A DNA stretch of 35,721 bases from Streptomyces sp. CB02959. GTDB taxonomy: Bacteria; Actinomycetota; Actinomycetes; Streptomycetales; Streptomycetaceae. Under the pieces are notes generated by a model. The model was not told where the DNA came from. It did not search any database and worked only from the letters and a program-made list of their open reading frames with translations. How positions within the stretch are numbered: position 1 is the stretch's first letter; the number at the start of each line of letters is the position of its first letter. The stretch spans positions 1 through 35,721 of the forward strand of contig NZ_NNBP01000050.1 in the NCBI RefSeq assembly GCF_002803155.1, written 5' to 3'. This document shows, piece by piece, positions 7,269 through 15,003 of this stretch. The position numbers were made by a program, and so were the translations under genes.

Positions 7269-8015
7269 ATGACCCGTGAAGTCCTCGATGGCGCGATCAA
7301 ACGGATCGGCCCGCCGACGCTATGCGGGGGCGATGCGACCGGTCCAGTAGTGCGGTGGCGCGACGATCAACGGACTCTCCTGCTCGACCACGGGCAGCGG
7401 GCACTGCGGCTCTGCGTGCGGCGTACGTCGGAGTTGGAGGCTGAGGAGAGCGCGAGATTTGCTCCTGGCCCGCAGTCGGACCCGGTGGGGTTTTACACAG
7501 GGTTGCCGTACGTGTGGCAGCTGTACGGCGGTGGAGTGGGGAGCCCGCCTCTTGGTTTTCCAGCCGTACCGACGGCTTCCGATTGGTCGTGGCTGGAGGG
7601 TTCGCTGGCCCAGTTGCTCAGTGGCTGGTGGGAGCAGGTGCCGGTGCAGCTTGGCTACGGCGATGCGGTCGGTTTCAACATCGATTTTCGTGGCGAAGAT
7701 CAGCACTCCGACGAGCGGGTCTCCGTGATGTGCGAGGAGCCCGGGGGCTTGGTGCTGCTGGTCGACGACCGCGCCGTGCCAGGTGGTAGCCCCGAGGACG
7801 TGATGCGGGCGAGGGGATGGCACCAGCGCATCATGGGCTGGTGGCAGCGGGACTTCGAGGAAGACGGCGCGGACGGAGCGGCCAGGGCCGCCAAGATGGT
7901 CGTCGAGGAGTTGCTTCGACGGGGGGCCCGGTCGCCCGACGCCTTGAAGGTGACGGACGTGCGGGCCGAGAGGGGTGGCCTGCTCGCCCTGCCCGGTCTC
8001 GCCATCGCCCGATGA
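7269..8015 (+). CDS. Hypothetical protein, 248 aa
   Basis: The frame is open from 7128, but the first about 47 residues have no coding character. I chose ATG 7269 because GAAGGAG is at 7261-7267, although that spacing is unusually short, so the true start is uncertain. The body is acidic and Trp-rich (SDWSWLEGSLAQLLSGWWEQV; HQRIMGWWQRDFEEDG) with mixed alpha/beta character; there is no signal peptide, membrane helix, Cys cluster or catalytic motif. It is transcribed alone and converges on the MmyB-type regulator gene across a hairpin. I do not recognise the family. Confidence 0.55.
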   Translation: MTREVLDGAIKRIGPPTLCGGDATGPVVRWRDDQRTLLLDHGQRALRLCVRRTSELEAEESARFAPGPQSDPVGFYTGLPYVWQLYGGGVGSPPLGFPAVPTASDWSWLEGSLAQLLSGWWEQVPVQLGYGDAVGFNIDFRGEDQHSDERVSVMCEEPGGLVLLVDDRAVPGGSPEDVMRARGWHQRIMGWWQRDFEEDGADGAARAAKMVVEELLRRGARSPDALKVTDVRAERGGLLALPGLAIAR

Positions 8016-8080
8016 CGAGACCACCCGCGACTGGTGAGCCCGCCACATGACCTGATCTTGTTCCCCAGTTCAGCGACCTC

Positions 8081-8126
8081 GATTCCCTCGTACTGGCCGG
8101 CGCTTCACAGCGAGCACGAGGGGATC
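8081..8126. terminator. Bidirectional terminator-like hairpin
   Basis: GATTCCCTCGT at 8081-8091 pairs with ACGAGGGGATC at 8116-8126 (11 bp, one G-T/mismatch position) around a 24-nt loop. It lies between two convergent genes ending at 8015 and 8187. No strong U-tract. Confidence 0.5.
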
Positions 8127-8186
8127 AAATCGCCTCGGAGATCCTGACGATCCGTGCAGTGTGGGTCAGTCGTCGTCGACGGGGCT

Positions 8187-9500
8187 TCACCCGTACGGCA
8201 GGCTGCGGTCGGCCTCCCACTCGTCGCGGTGAATCTCTTCGAGGATCCCGATGCGTCGTCGCAGCTGGGCCGTCATCTCGCGGATCCGCTGGACGGCGTC
8301 GGCGGGCTCGGCCGGCAGCACGGCGCGGGTGAGCAGTTTGTACTCCGCCGTCGCGCCCTCGACGTGGATGGCCTGCGGCATACGGACAACCACCGTGTAG
8401 GGGTTCACCTCGGCGACGTCCCACCGGCCGTCGTGCTGGGGGGTGGCCCAGATGACGGTGCGGTTGGTGGGGGAATAGGTCAGCTGGCAGCCGGTGCTGA
8501 TCAGTTCGCTCAGGATCGGCAGCACAACGGCGCCCGGGCCAGCGTATTTCGCGGCCTCGTCCGCCGTGCTGGCCGTGACTTGGCCGGGCAGCGGGCTGGC
8601 CGAGGGCTGCGAGCGCGCTTCCTCGACCGCGGGCCGCGTTGCGGAACCGGTGTCACCATCGGAGTCGTCGCGCTGGATCCAGTTCAGGATGACCAGGCGG
8701 CAGTCGGGAAGGGCGGCAGGGAAGAGCGTCTGGCTCTCCAGCTCGACGATCTCGTAGTTGTGCGCCGGCAGGGACACCCGGTAGTAGAAGGCGCCCCGTG
8801 CCTCGGTGACCTCGGACCTTGTCTCCCACAGGTGGGCGAGTTCGGGGTCCTTGGTGACGTCCGCCAGCAGGGCTCCGAGTTCGGCGTTCTGCGGGTACTG
8901 GAGCAGGGAGAAGCGAAGCATCGCCAGGTACTCGACCGCGTGCTTGGACCAGTCGACGAAGGTAGTTCGGGCTTCCTCACTCAGCAGCGCCCAACGCAGC
9001 AGGTTGGCGCCGGGCTCCATCACCCACGGGCACCAGGACGCCATCGCTTCGTTGTAGCCGATGACGTTCCAGTGGGCGTCCAGCAGCCAGGTCGGGTTGG
9101 GCATCTGCTGGTCGAGCAGTGCCTGCAGCGCTCGGCGGGTGGGCGAGTCGTACCCCGGCGCTGGAGTCACGGATCCGGCACCACCCGTGCTGTACAGGAC
9201 GAGGGCCTGCTGCTCGTCGCGCCCCAGGAGCAGCAGTTCGCTCAGGACGTCGCACTGGTCGCGCTTCAGGCGCGTGTGCGCGCCGGATTCCAACATGCGA
9301 TACCAACGCTCACTGCGCCCACAAGCCTCGCCGAGCTCCCGCTGGGTGACCGCCCGGCCCAGGCGGTGGCTCGCGGCGGCGCGCCACGCCCGCAGAAGTC
9401 CCGCGAGCCCCATGAGCCGTCCAGGCAGCGGCTCATCCTCCGCGCCGTCTTCCCCGTTTCCCGGGAATCGCTTAGCCATCGAGATCGTTTTGCCTTTCAT
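8187..9500 (-). CDS. MmyB-type XRE transcriptional regulator
   Basis: About 437 aa. An N-terminal helix-turn-helix (around VTQRELGEACGRSERWYRML, residues about 50-70) is followed by a streptomycete MmyB-like ligand-binding domain (PTWLLDAHWNVIGYNEAMAS; RWALLSEEARTTFVDW; YPQNAELGALLADVTKDPEL). Typical members are about 270-300 aa; this one carries an extra roughly 140-aa C-terminus after a Ser/Ala/Thr-rich linker (ATRPAVEEARSQPSASPLPG), ending in a helical Arg-rich tail. ATG 9500 and ATG 9479 are both possible starts and neither has an ideal ribosome site. It is transcribed away from the replication module and may sense a small ligand or regulate genes across the 1-kb spacer. The extension has no fold I know. 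Confidence 0.75.
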   Translation of the reverse strand: MKGKTISMAKRFPGNGEDGAEDEPLPGRLMGLAGLLRAWRAAASHRLGRAVTQRELGEACGRSERWYRMLESGAHTRLKRDQCDVLSELLLLGRDEQQALVLYSTGGAGSVTPAPGYDSPTRRALQALLDQQMPNPTWLLDAHWNVIGYNEAMASWCPWVMEPGANLLRWALLSEEARTTFVDWSKHAVEYLAMLRFSLLQYPQNAELGALLADVTKDPELAHLWETRSEVTEARGAFYYRVSLPAHNYEIVELESQTLFPAALPDCRLVILNWIQRDDSDGDTGSATRPAVEEARSQPSASPLPGQVTASTADEAAKYAGPGAVVLPILSELISTGCQLTYSPTNRTVIWATPQHDGRWDVAEVNPYTVVVRMPQAIHVEGATAEYKLLTRAVLPAEPADAVQRIREMTAQLRRRIGILEEIHRDEWEADRSLPYG

Positions 9501-9715
9501 ACGCAGTTGTCGTTCCTCGAGACGGCAGAGGGGCATCCTATCGGCGCCCACCGACACCCAAGGCGACTTTACGCAATCACTTTTGATCTTGGTGGGGTAC
9601 CTTGCTCGCCCGAACGCGAAGATATGACCCAGATCACAAGAAGAATGAGGGGGTGGAATTTACCCCTCGCGCGTAAAAGGCATCGCCATCCGTTCGGGCA
9701 CGATTCGGGCATTAC

Positions 9716-9762
9716 GACCGTCAATTTTTTTGCCGGTCAGACCGGCAAAAAAATTGACGGTC
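9716..9762. repeat. Perfect palindrome, 23-bp arms around one base
   Basis: Arms 9716-9738 and 9740-9762 are exact reverse complements around a single A at 9739. Each arm has a T7/A7 run flanked by GACCGTCAA and GCCGGTC. Read rightward it is followed by CTTGTTTTT, so it could terminate transcription; read as DNA it is a very strong cruciform or a dimeric protein site. It lies in the spacer before the Rep-like operon, where origin or operator functions are possible. Confidence 0.85.
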
Positions 9763-10023
9763 CTTGTTTTTCTGAGGATCGCCGCCGGTGATCGCCAAGT
9801 GATAATCGACGTTCCGCAACGCATGACTACTACTCAGCTTCACACCAGAGCCGACGACTTACCCTTCAGGAGCCACCCCGGCAACTCTCACCCGGCATTC
9901 GATCTACGCGCGTCGACCAGCGTTTTGGCCGATTGACTGGTCACGGTAAGTGCGACTTAAATCGTCCGTGTTCGACACTTTGCAGGGGGGCCTCTCCCGA
10001 CAGCACACGGGAAGGAGCGGATC

Positions 10024-10215
10024 GTGCCTTCGTCTTGTTCGACAGAATCGACAGGGCGCTCATTACAGCGCGCATCCGCCCGTCACCTCCCGCTCTGTGA
10101 CGCACGCCTCCCAAGACGAAGGCGCACTGGCGCTCAACGACACCCGTGGGGCACTCGCCGCTTTGCCCACATCACTGGCCGACACCTCTGGCTGACGAGT
10201 AGTGGAGAGTTTTAG
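10024..10215 (+). CDS. Doubtful small ORF, 63 codons
   Basis: A GTG at 10024 is preceded by GAAGGAG at a suitable distance, and the frame reads 63 codons. The protein is Arg/Ser-rich without recognisable features, and the overlapping frame ending at about 10195 (ending LAALPTSLADTSG) looks at least as protein-like. Kept only because of the ribosome site; it may be non-coding leader sequence of the replication module. Confidence 0.2.
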   Translation: MPSSCSTESTGRSLQRASARHLPLCDARLPRRRRTGAQRHPWGTRRFAHITGRHLWLTSSGEF

Positions 10216-10262
10216 AGCAAACTCTGGATCTTGACGGGGGCCCATGCGTATGTTCGTCGTCC

Positions 10263-10282
10263 CTCGCCGGAACCCCGGCGAG
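10263..10282. promoter_or_regulatory. Leader hairpin 1 upstream of Rep-like operon
   Basis: CTCGCCGG (10263-10270) pairs perfectly with CCGGCGAG (10275-10282) around AACC. Its position about 200 nt before the 38-aa ORF, together with the next hairpin, suggests a structured untranslated leader, possibly for copy control. Function inferred. Confidence 0.5.
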
Positions 10283-10354
10283 TCACCGCTGCCGCGAAGG
10301 ACGCAAATGCGCAGGAGCCCACTCTGCCGAGTGACGTAGCTCGAATACAGCGAC

Positions 10355-10384
10355 GGCGCCCGAGAGCGGCAACTCTCGGACGCC
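10355..10384. promoter_or_regulatory. Leader hairpin 2 upstream of Rep-like operon
   Basis: GGCG-c-CCGAGAG (10355-10366) pairs with CTCTCGG-a-CGCC (10373-10384), an 11-bp stem with one opposed C/A, around loop CGGCAA. It sits about 105 nt upstream of the first ORF of the Rep-like operon and could act as an attenuator or antisense target. Confidence 0.5.
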
Positions 10385-10490
10385 GATCACTGAACGGCTA
10401 ACCCGCCTAAAAGCGGATCGTGCCCATCATCACCACGCTGAACCCTTCGCACGGGACACCTCAGCGTGACAACACCAAGGAGATTCTTGC

Positions 10491-10607
10491 ATGTCTTGTC
10501 CCCTGCCCGAAAGGCTCGGAGACACGATCTACGCGGCAGCGCCCCTCCGCCGTCGTGAGCCTGCGGGGGCACTCTCGGTAGCCCTCGTGGACGGGAGTGG
10601 CCGATGA
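10491..10607 (+). CDS. 38-aa leader peptide-like ORF coupled to the Rep-like gene
   Basis: The ATG at 10491 has AAGGAG at 10478-10483, one of the best ribosome sites of the region. The 38 codons (MSCPLPERLGDTIYAAAPLR ...) end in CGATGA, where the TGA at 10605-10607 overlaps the ATG of the Rep-like gene at 10604. The Rep-like gene has no strong site of its own, so its translation probably depends on reading this ORF, a common copy-control arrangement. The peptide has no recognisable domain. Confidence 0.6.
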   Translation: MSCPLPERLGDTIYAAAPLRRREPAGALSVALVDGSGR

Positions 10608-11521
10608 GTGTCGATGCCCGCGAGTGGGGGTGGGAACACAGCTCCAGCAAGGGGGTAGCGCGCCTGGTCCTGCTGTCGATCGCCGACCGCGTGCCGGACG
10701 AGAAGTGCGTCGCCTGGGCTTCCCTGGCCAGCCTGGTCACGCGCACCAACGCCTCGCGCACCGCAGTGCGGACCGCACTCGCAGCGCTCGCCGAGAGCGG
10801 CGAGTTGGAGCTGCTCAACTATCTGGACGGTCCGCAGCGCGCCTCGGTCTACCGCCTGCCGCGTGCCGCCGCCTGGCTGGCCAAGGTCGCAAAGGCCACA
10901 AAAGACGACCCCGACGCGTACGTCGAGCCACCCACGGACTCGGACCCGGTACCCGAGCTGGATGAGGAGGCCGAGACGCAGCTGCGGCGGTACGGCATCT
11001 GGCCCAAGAAGGGTAAGGAATCCGACCCCTCGCAGCGGAATCCGACCGGTGCGGAATCTGACCCCTCCCGACGGAATCCGACCCCTCGACGTGCCGGGAT
11101 CCGCACCGTCGAAGGTACGGATTCCGCACCCCAGAACCGTAGTGAACCGAAGGTGAACCGTAAAGGCAGCAGTAGTGGTGCTGCCGTCACCTCGGCCGGC
11201 GAGTGGCAGATCGACCCAGCGACCCACGACTGGGCCCGCCAGCACGGGCACCTCGACCGCCTCGGCGAGGAGGGCCTGCAGGCGGCCGACGCCAAGTGGC
11301 GCGCCCACCGCGCCGCCTTCAAGCCCCGGACGGCGGCTTCCTGGGCTGCAGACTGGCGCTCCTGGGTCGCCCGGGAGCATGCCCCAAGCCGCCCGAAGCT
11401 CTACGCCCTGCCCGGCAGCGGCTCCGCCCCGAAGGGCGGCATGACCCTCGCCGAGGCCCACACCGCAGCCCTCCTCGCCGCCCTGGGCGAGCCGACCGGA
11501 GAAGGAGCAATAGCCCAGTGA
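10604..11521 (+). CDS. Winged-helix replication-initiator-like protein
   Basis: A 305-aa protein. Residues about 12-80 (GVARLVLLSIADRVPDEKCV, ASLVTRTNASRTAVRTAL, AALAESGELELLNY) form a winged helix like those of phage and plasmid replication proteins. A hydrophilic linker (about 105-195) contains ESDPSQRNPT and ESDPSRRNPT repeats, encoded by DNA repeats that look like iterons. The C-terminal part (about 200-270: WQIDPATHDWARQHGHLDRL ... AAFKPRTAASWAADWRSWV) resembles the DUF/DnaT-like tail of streptomycete proteins of this kind, which may contact a helicase. It is coupled to the 38-aa ORF upstream and overlaps the next gene by 4 nt. Replication function is inferred from domain type, internal repeats and neighbours. 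Confidence 0.65.
   Translation: MSVDAREWGWEHSSSKGVARLVLLSIADRVPDEKCVAWASLASLVTRTNASRTAVRTALAALAESGELELLNYLDGPQRASVYRLPRAAAWLAKVAKATKDDPDAYVEPPTDSDPVPELDEEAETQLRRYGIWPKKGKESDPSQRNPTGAESDPSRRNPTPRRAGIRTVEGTDSAPQNRSEPKVNRKGSSSGAAVTSAGEWQIDPATHDWARQHGHLDRLGEEGLQAADAKWRAHRAAFKPRTAASWAADWRSWVAREHAPSRPKLYALPGSGSAPKGGMTLAEAHTAALLAALGEPTGEGAIAQ
11017..11130. repeat. Iteron-like direct repeats inside the Rep-like gene
   Basis: GGAATCCGACC or close variants begin at 11017, 11037, 11053 (GGAATCTGACC), 11073, 11097 (GGATCCGCACC) and 11119 (GGATTCCGCACC). Spacings are 16-24 bp, near two helical turns. The first four are almost identical, the last two degenerate. Origins made of iterons inside the initiator gene are known from phage lambda O and Streptomyces linear plasmid rep genes. 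The same DNA also encodes repeated ESDPS peptides, so selection on protein is an alternative. Confidence 0.6.
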
Positions 11522-12207
11522 CCCCCCACGAAGTCGGCGCCCTGCTGGCCTACCTCGGCCGCCTCGACCCCCGCCTGATCCGGACCGACACCGGTGAGGC
11601 CCGCGACCAGATCGCCCGGTGGCACGAGCTGCTCGGCGACGTGCCCCTGGCCACCGGCCACGGCTGGGACACCCGCCTCGTCGCCCGCGAGCACATCCTG
11701 GAGTCGCCGTACCCGATCCTGCCGGTGGACATCGCCCGCAAGTGGCGCGCCTACCGACGCGACCGGCTGCAGCGGCACACCGACCCCACGCCGGCTGCCG
11801 ACCCCGACGACCAGGCTGCCTGGCAGGCTGAACTGGCGCACAGTCGGCGTGCGGTTGCCTCGGGGGCCGTCATGCCCACGGCGTACCGGCAGATCGCCAG
11901 CGGGCGGGTGCGTCCTGATCTGGAGGAACGGCTGCGGAAGATCGGCTCGTGCATCCCGCCGGCCGTGCGCGCCGAACTCGCCCCCTACCGGCCCGCCCGC
12001 GCGGCCCGCGAAGCCGCCATCGCCGCAGGAAGCCCCGACGCGCTCAGCGTGCGATGCGAGTGGTGCCACGCGGGCGAGGGCGAGCCCTGCCGCAGCCGGC
12101 GCATCGGTCTGGACGGACGGGCCCGGGGGAACGCCCCGCGCGCCACGCCGCACCCCAGCCGCGTCGACCTCGCCACGGCGGCACGGGCCCAGCACGCAGC
12201 GGCGTGA
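11518..12207 (+). CDS. Zinc-finger-containing hypothetical protein
   Basis: 229 aa; the GTG at 11518 overlaps the Rep-like stop by 4 nt and GAAGGAG lies about 13 nt upstream. The N-terminal 150 residues are helical (EVGALLAYLGRLDPRLIRTD; QIARWHELLGDVPLATGHGW). A small putative zinc site CEWCHAGEGEPCRSRR lies at about 180-195, followed by GNAPRATPHPSRVDLA. This short C-x2-C...PC motif recurs in streptomycete mobile-element and phage proteins. Tight coupling to the Rep-like gene suggests a replication or partner role; no more specific function can be read. Confidence 0.6.
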   Translation: MTPHEVGALLAYLGRLDPRLIRTDTGEARDQIARWHELLGDVPLATGHGWDTRLVAREHILESPYPILPVDIARKWRAYRRDRLQRHTDPTPAADPDDQAAWQAELAHSRRAVASGAVMPTAYRQIASGRVRPDLEERLRKIGSCIPPAVRAELAPYRPARAAREAAIAAGSPDALSVRCEWCHAGEGEPCRSRRIGLDGRARGNAPRATPHPSRVDLATAARAQHAAA

Positions 12208-12421
12208 TCGCCTGCTGACCGCGCGCTCGGCACCACCAGCTCCGGCACATGACCCGGAGCACGGGGCGAACCGCTCGCTGAACCGCCCCCTCAACCAACT
12301 CCCCCTCCGGTGCGGCCCTGCTACCGCGCCCCTGCCCGCCTCGACGCCGCGTCCGCCGCACCCACCCGCCACCGGTGCCGCGCTACCCGCCCGCCCTCCG
12401 AGGCGACTTCCGGAGACCGAC

Positions 12422-13048
12422 TTGCGCAACATCACCACCAACGACACCCCCACCCCGACCTTGCGGGGAATCGCCGACCACAGCTGGCAGGCCCGGGGCC
12501 AGTGCCAGAGCCTGCCGGCCAAGGCCATTGACGAGCTGTTCTTCCACGCCGCCCGCGATCGCGCGGCCATCGACGAGGCGAAGACGATCTGCGGCCGGTG
12601 CCCGGTCAAGAAGGCGTGCTTCGACTACGCCCTCGACAACGAGCTCCGCCACGGCATCTGGGGCGGGCTCACCGAGACCGAGCGCCGCCCCTGGCACGCC
12701 AAGGTCAACAAGCGCCTGGACTACAGCCGCGTCAAGGCCACGTTCGAAGGCCGCCTCGTCCACCTCAGCGACGCCGAGCGCGAGGCCGTCACCCGCCACG
12801 CCTACACCCGCGGCTGGAGTCCCGAACGCCTCGCCTACGCCCTCCAACTCGACCTCGACTGGGCCCGCGACCTGATGCGCAACGCCGCTTACGCCGTCGC
12901 CGACCGCGACCGCTACTGGGGGCTGTACGACGAGGCCGAGACCACCGACGACGAGCACGCCGAGGACGAGGCCGACGCCTCGCCCGTGCAGGTGCCCCGC
13001 CAGGTGCACACCCACGCTCTGATCGCCGCTCTCCGAAAGGCAGCATGA
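12422..13048 (+). CDS. WhiB-like (Wbl) iron-sulphur regulator
   Basis: 208 aa from a TTG at 12422 with CGGAGA about 6 nt upstream; no ATG fits. The four Wbl cysteines are C28, C57, C60 and C66 (C-x28-C-x2-C-x5-C), which bind a 4Fe-4S cluster, and GIWGG at 78-82 is the characteristic turn that contacts sigma factor region 4. The C-terminus is longer than usual: a helical segment (SDAEREAVTRHAYTRGWSPE ... LDWARDLMRNAAY) that could be a second DNA-binding helix-turn-helix, and an acidic tail. Wbl genes are frequent on actinobacterial plasmids and phages. Its stop overlaps the following ATG by 4 nt, placing it in the mobile-element operon. Confidence 0.85.
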   Translation: MRNITTNDTPTPTLRGIADHSWQARGQCQSLPAKAIDELFFHAARDRAAIDEAKTICGRCPVKKACFDYALDNELRHGIWGGLTETERRPWHAKVNKRLDYSRVKATFEGRLVHLSDAEREAVTRHAYTRGWSPERLAYALQLDLDWARDLMRNAAYAVADRDRYWGLYDEAETTDDEHAEDEADASPVQVPRQVHTHALIAALRKAA

Positions 13049-14766
13049 CCCCCCTCATATCCCTCGGGAGCGTCCCAATCGACCCGGCATACGTGGTCGC
13101 AGCCGGCGCCGCGCTCGCACTGGCGCTGGTTGCATGGCGCAAGAGGCACGCACGGACCCGAGCGGAAGGAGCGCGCTCGGGCACCCTCGCGGTCTGCGTC
13201 GCCTCCCTCGCCGCCCTCGGCTGCACCATCTATTCCGGCGACACCAGCTGGCGCTTCGCCTCCGACTACCTCGACATCGCCGGCACCACCGAACGGGCCA
13301 TGATGTTCGGCGCGGCGGAACTGGCCTTGTTCGCCACCGCGCTGATGGCCCGGCAGAACCTCGCCACCCAAGGAGCCCCGGGGCTGCCTGGAGGCTTGGT
13401 CTGGGTGATCACCGGGGTGCAGGTGATCCCGGCGTACGCCGAGTCGGGGCCGGTGGGCGGCACCGTACGCGCCTTCGTCGGCCCGGTCCTGGCCGCCATG
13501 CTCTGGCACATGGCCATGGGCATCGAACTGCGGCTGCGCAAGCCCGACGCCGCCTCGCAAGGGGTCCTGGCCACGCTCGGGCGGGAGATGCGTGAGCGAC
13601 TGTTCTCCCGCCTCAGCCTCGCCACGCGCAACCGGAACGCGGCGCAGATCACCCGCGACCGCGCCACTGCCCGCGCGGTGACCCTCGCCTCGCGTCTGGC
13701 CGGTCTGTCCCCCGACAGGCGCAAGAAGCGGCGGGGGCAACTGATCGAGCGTCGTCTGGAGTCGGCTCTCGCTCGATCCGGTGTGGGCACCGACCCTGAA
13801 CAGCGGCGTGCGCTGTTGGATCAGCTGGCCGCCCAGCGGCATGCTGCGGCGCTGGCGACGATCGACCTGCCCTCGCCCTGGTCCCCGCCCGCACGGGACC
13901 GGGGCGAGGACCACAAGGAGCAGCGCCCGGCCCACCTGCACCCCGATGACCTGGAGGCGTTCTGGGACCAGCTGGTCCGGTGGCTGCGCTCGGTCCCCGA
14001 TGCCGGTCCCGAAGAAGGACATCCGCCGATCGGAGACCGTCCCGACACAAGCCACGCGGGACCGCTTGCGGGGACCATCCCCCACGGGGACCGTCCTCAC
14101 TCGGTCGCCAGCGGTGACGGGGACCGTGAATCGGCTGGGGACCGTGCGGGTGTAGGGGGCAGGAGCCTTCCCGGCGTAGCCGAGACCGCCGCGATCGGGA
14201 ACCGCGAAGACGCGGTCCCCGGGACCGACGAGGCCGGTGCCGACACGGGCAGAAGCGCCGCCGATGCCCGCGAAGCCGCCGCTCAGGGCGCCACGAGCCC
14301 GTCCCCAACTCTGGTCCCCAACAAGGACGAGGACCGGGATCGCCCTGAGACCGCATTGGGGACCGAGCCGCGCGGGGACCGTCCCCACACGGTCCCCAAC
14401 CACGACGGGGACCAGGACCACCCCGACACCGAAACGGGGACCGAGCCACGCGAGGGCCGTCCCCACACGGTCCCCGTGCGCAGGACGCCGAAGTCGAAGG
14501 AGCCACGGAACCGCCCCCGAGGCGGGCAGGCCAAGCGCACTCGGACGCAGCAACTGACCGTGGACGAAATGGTCGAGCGAGTCCGGCCCCACGTGCCCGC
14601 GCTGCTGGAACGCGACGGCAACGAGTCCCTCACCCGGGTCCAGCTGAGGGAGATCCTCCGCGCCCAGGACCTCCAGGGCGGCCGGAACGAACGCCTCACG
14701 CCGGTCCTGCAGCAACTGCGCGACGAAACCAGCACCACCACGACGACGAGGAGTACGACCCGATGA
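13045..14766 (+). CDS. Plasmid-transfer-associated membrane protein (Spd/DUF2637-like by position)
   Basis: 573 aa starting ATG 13045 (ATGA overlap with the Wbl gene; GAAAGG upstream). About five membrane helices lie at about 15-31, 46-64, 85-101, 117-134 and 140-162. A basic helical region (MRERLFSRLSLATRNRNAA ... PDRRKKRRGQLIERRLE) follows, then a long hydrophilic linker (about 290-490) rich in GDRP/GTEP repeats such as GTEPRGDRPHTVP, and a C-terminal helical domain (about 505-560: LTVDEMVERVRPHVPALLER). Streptomyces plasmids encode membrane Spd proteins for intramycelial spread; I infer a similar role from topology and context. The linker DNA is a dense repeat array. Confidence 0.5.
   Translation: MTPLISLGSVPIDPAYVVAAGAALALALVAWRKRHARTRAEGARSGTLAVCVASLAALGCTIYSGDTSWRFASDYLDIAGTTERAMMFGAAELALFATALMARQNLATQGAPGLPGGLVWVITGVQVIPAYAESGPVGGTVRAFVGPVLAAMLWHMAMGIELRLRKPDAASQGVLATLGREMRERLFSRLSLATRNRNAAQITRDRATARAVTLASRLAGLSPDRRKKRRGQLIERRLESALARSGVGTDPEQRRALLDQLAAQRHAAALATIDLPSPWSPPARDRGEDHKEQRPAHLHPDDLEAFWDQLVRWLRSVPDAGPEEGHPPIGDRPDTSHAGPLAGTIPHGDRPHSVASGDGDRESAGDRAGVGGRSLPGVAETAAIGNREDAVPGTDEAGADTGRSAADAREAAAQGATSPSPTLVPNKDEDRDRPETALGTEPRGDRPHTVPNHDGDQDHPDTETGTEPREGRPHTVPVRRTPKSKEPRNRPRGGQAKRTRTQQLTVDEMVERVRPHVPALLERDGNESLTRVQLREILRAQDLQGGRNERLTPVLQQLRDETSTTTTTRSTTR
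14070..14475. repeat. GGGGACC repeat array in both orientations
   Basis: Twelve copies of GGGGACC or its complement occur in about 400 bp: forward at 14070, 14086, 14119, 14137, 14358, 14374, 14407, 14436; reverse at 14214, 14313, 14391, 14469. Two more reverse copies precede at 13880 and 13992. Neighbouring copies are often 16-18 bp apart, and 14374-14397 is an inverted pair. It lies in the linker-coding part of the membrane protein gene, so it is either a protein-binding or partition/origin array or repeat-driven protein sequence. Confidence 0.7.
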
Positions 14767-14954
14767 AGACCTGCCAGCGCTTCACGCGCATCCGAAGCGG
14801 CTACGAGCAGGACATCCGCTTCCTGATCAACCACTCCGAACGCCACCAGGGCACCGTGTCGGGCAAGGTCAGCGCAAAGAACGCGATTGCGGTGAAACGG
14901 AAGATGGCCAGGGCCTTGAACTGGCACTTCGATCGCTGCCCTGAGTGCGGCTGA
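14763..14954 (+). CDS. Small basic protein with CPEC motif, 63 aa
   Basis: ATG 14763 overlaps the previous stop (ATGA). The protein is short and strongly basic: MKTCQRFTRIRSGYEQDIRF ... KVSAKNAIAVKRKMARALNW, ending DRCPECG. Cys4 and the terminal CPEC could bind zinc, though only three Cys are present. It is probably a DNA-binding accessory of the mobile element. I do not know the family. Confidence 0.55.
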   Translation: MKTCQRFTRIRSGYEQDIRFLINHSERHQGTVSGKVSAKNAIAVKRKMARALNWHFDRCPECG

Positions 14955-15003
14955 AGCCCGCAAAGACGCAGGTCACCCGCCTGCCTTCGGCACTTCCGAA
15001 CCG

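Larger units (their letters stand above)
9501..10490. other. Long spacer upstream of the replication module
   Basis: About 990 bp of lower GC than its surroundings, divergent between the regulator and the Rep-like operon. It holds a 47-bp perfect palindrome (9716-9762), a doubtful 63-codon ORF (10024-10215) and two stem-loops (10263-10282, 10355-10384), listed separately. The AT-rich stretch around 9570-9660 (including GATCTTG and GATATGACC) is a plausible promoter area for the regulator. In plasmids such a spacer often carries origin or copy-control elements; that role is inferred. Confidence 0.45.

Noticed and set aside
9716..9762. Palindrome as an insertion-sequence end or CRISPR repeat
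   Set aside because: No transposase, target duplication or repeated spacers are nearby.
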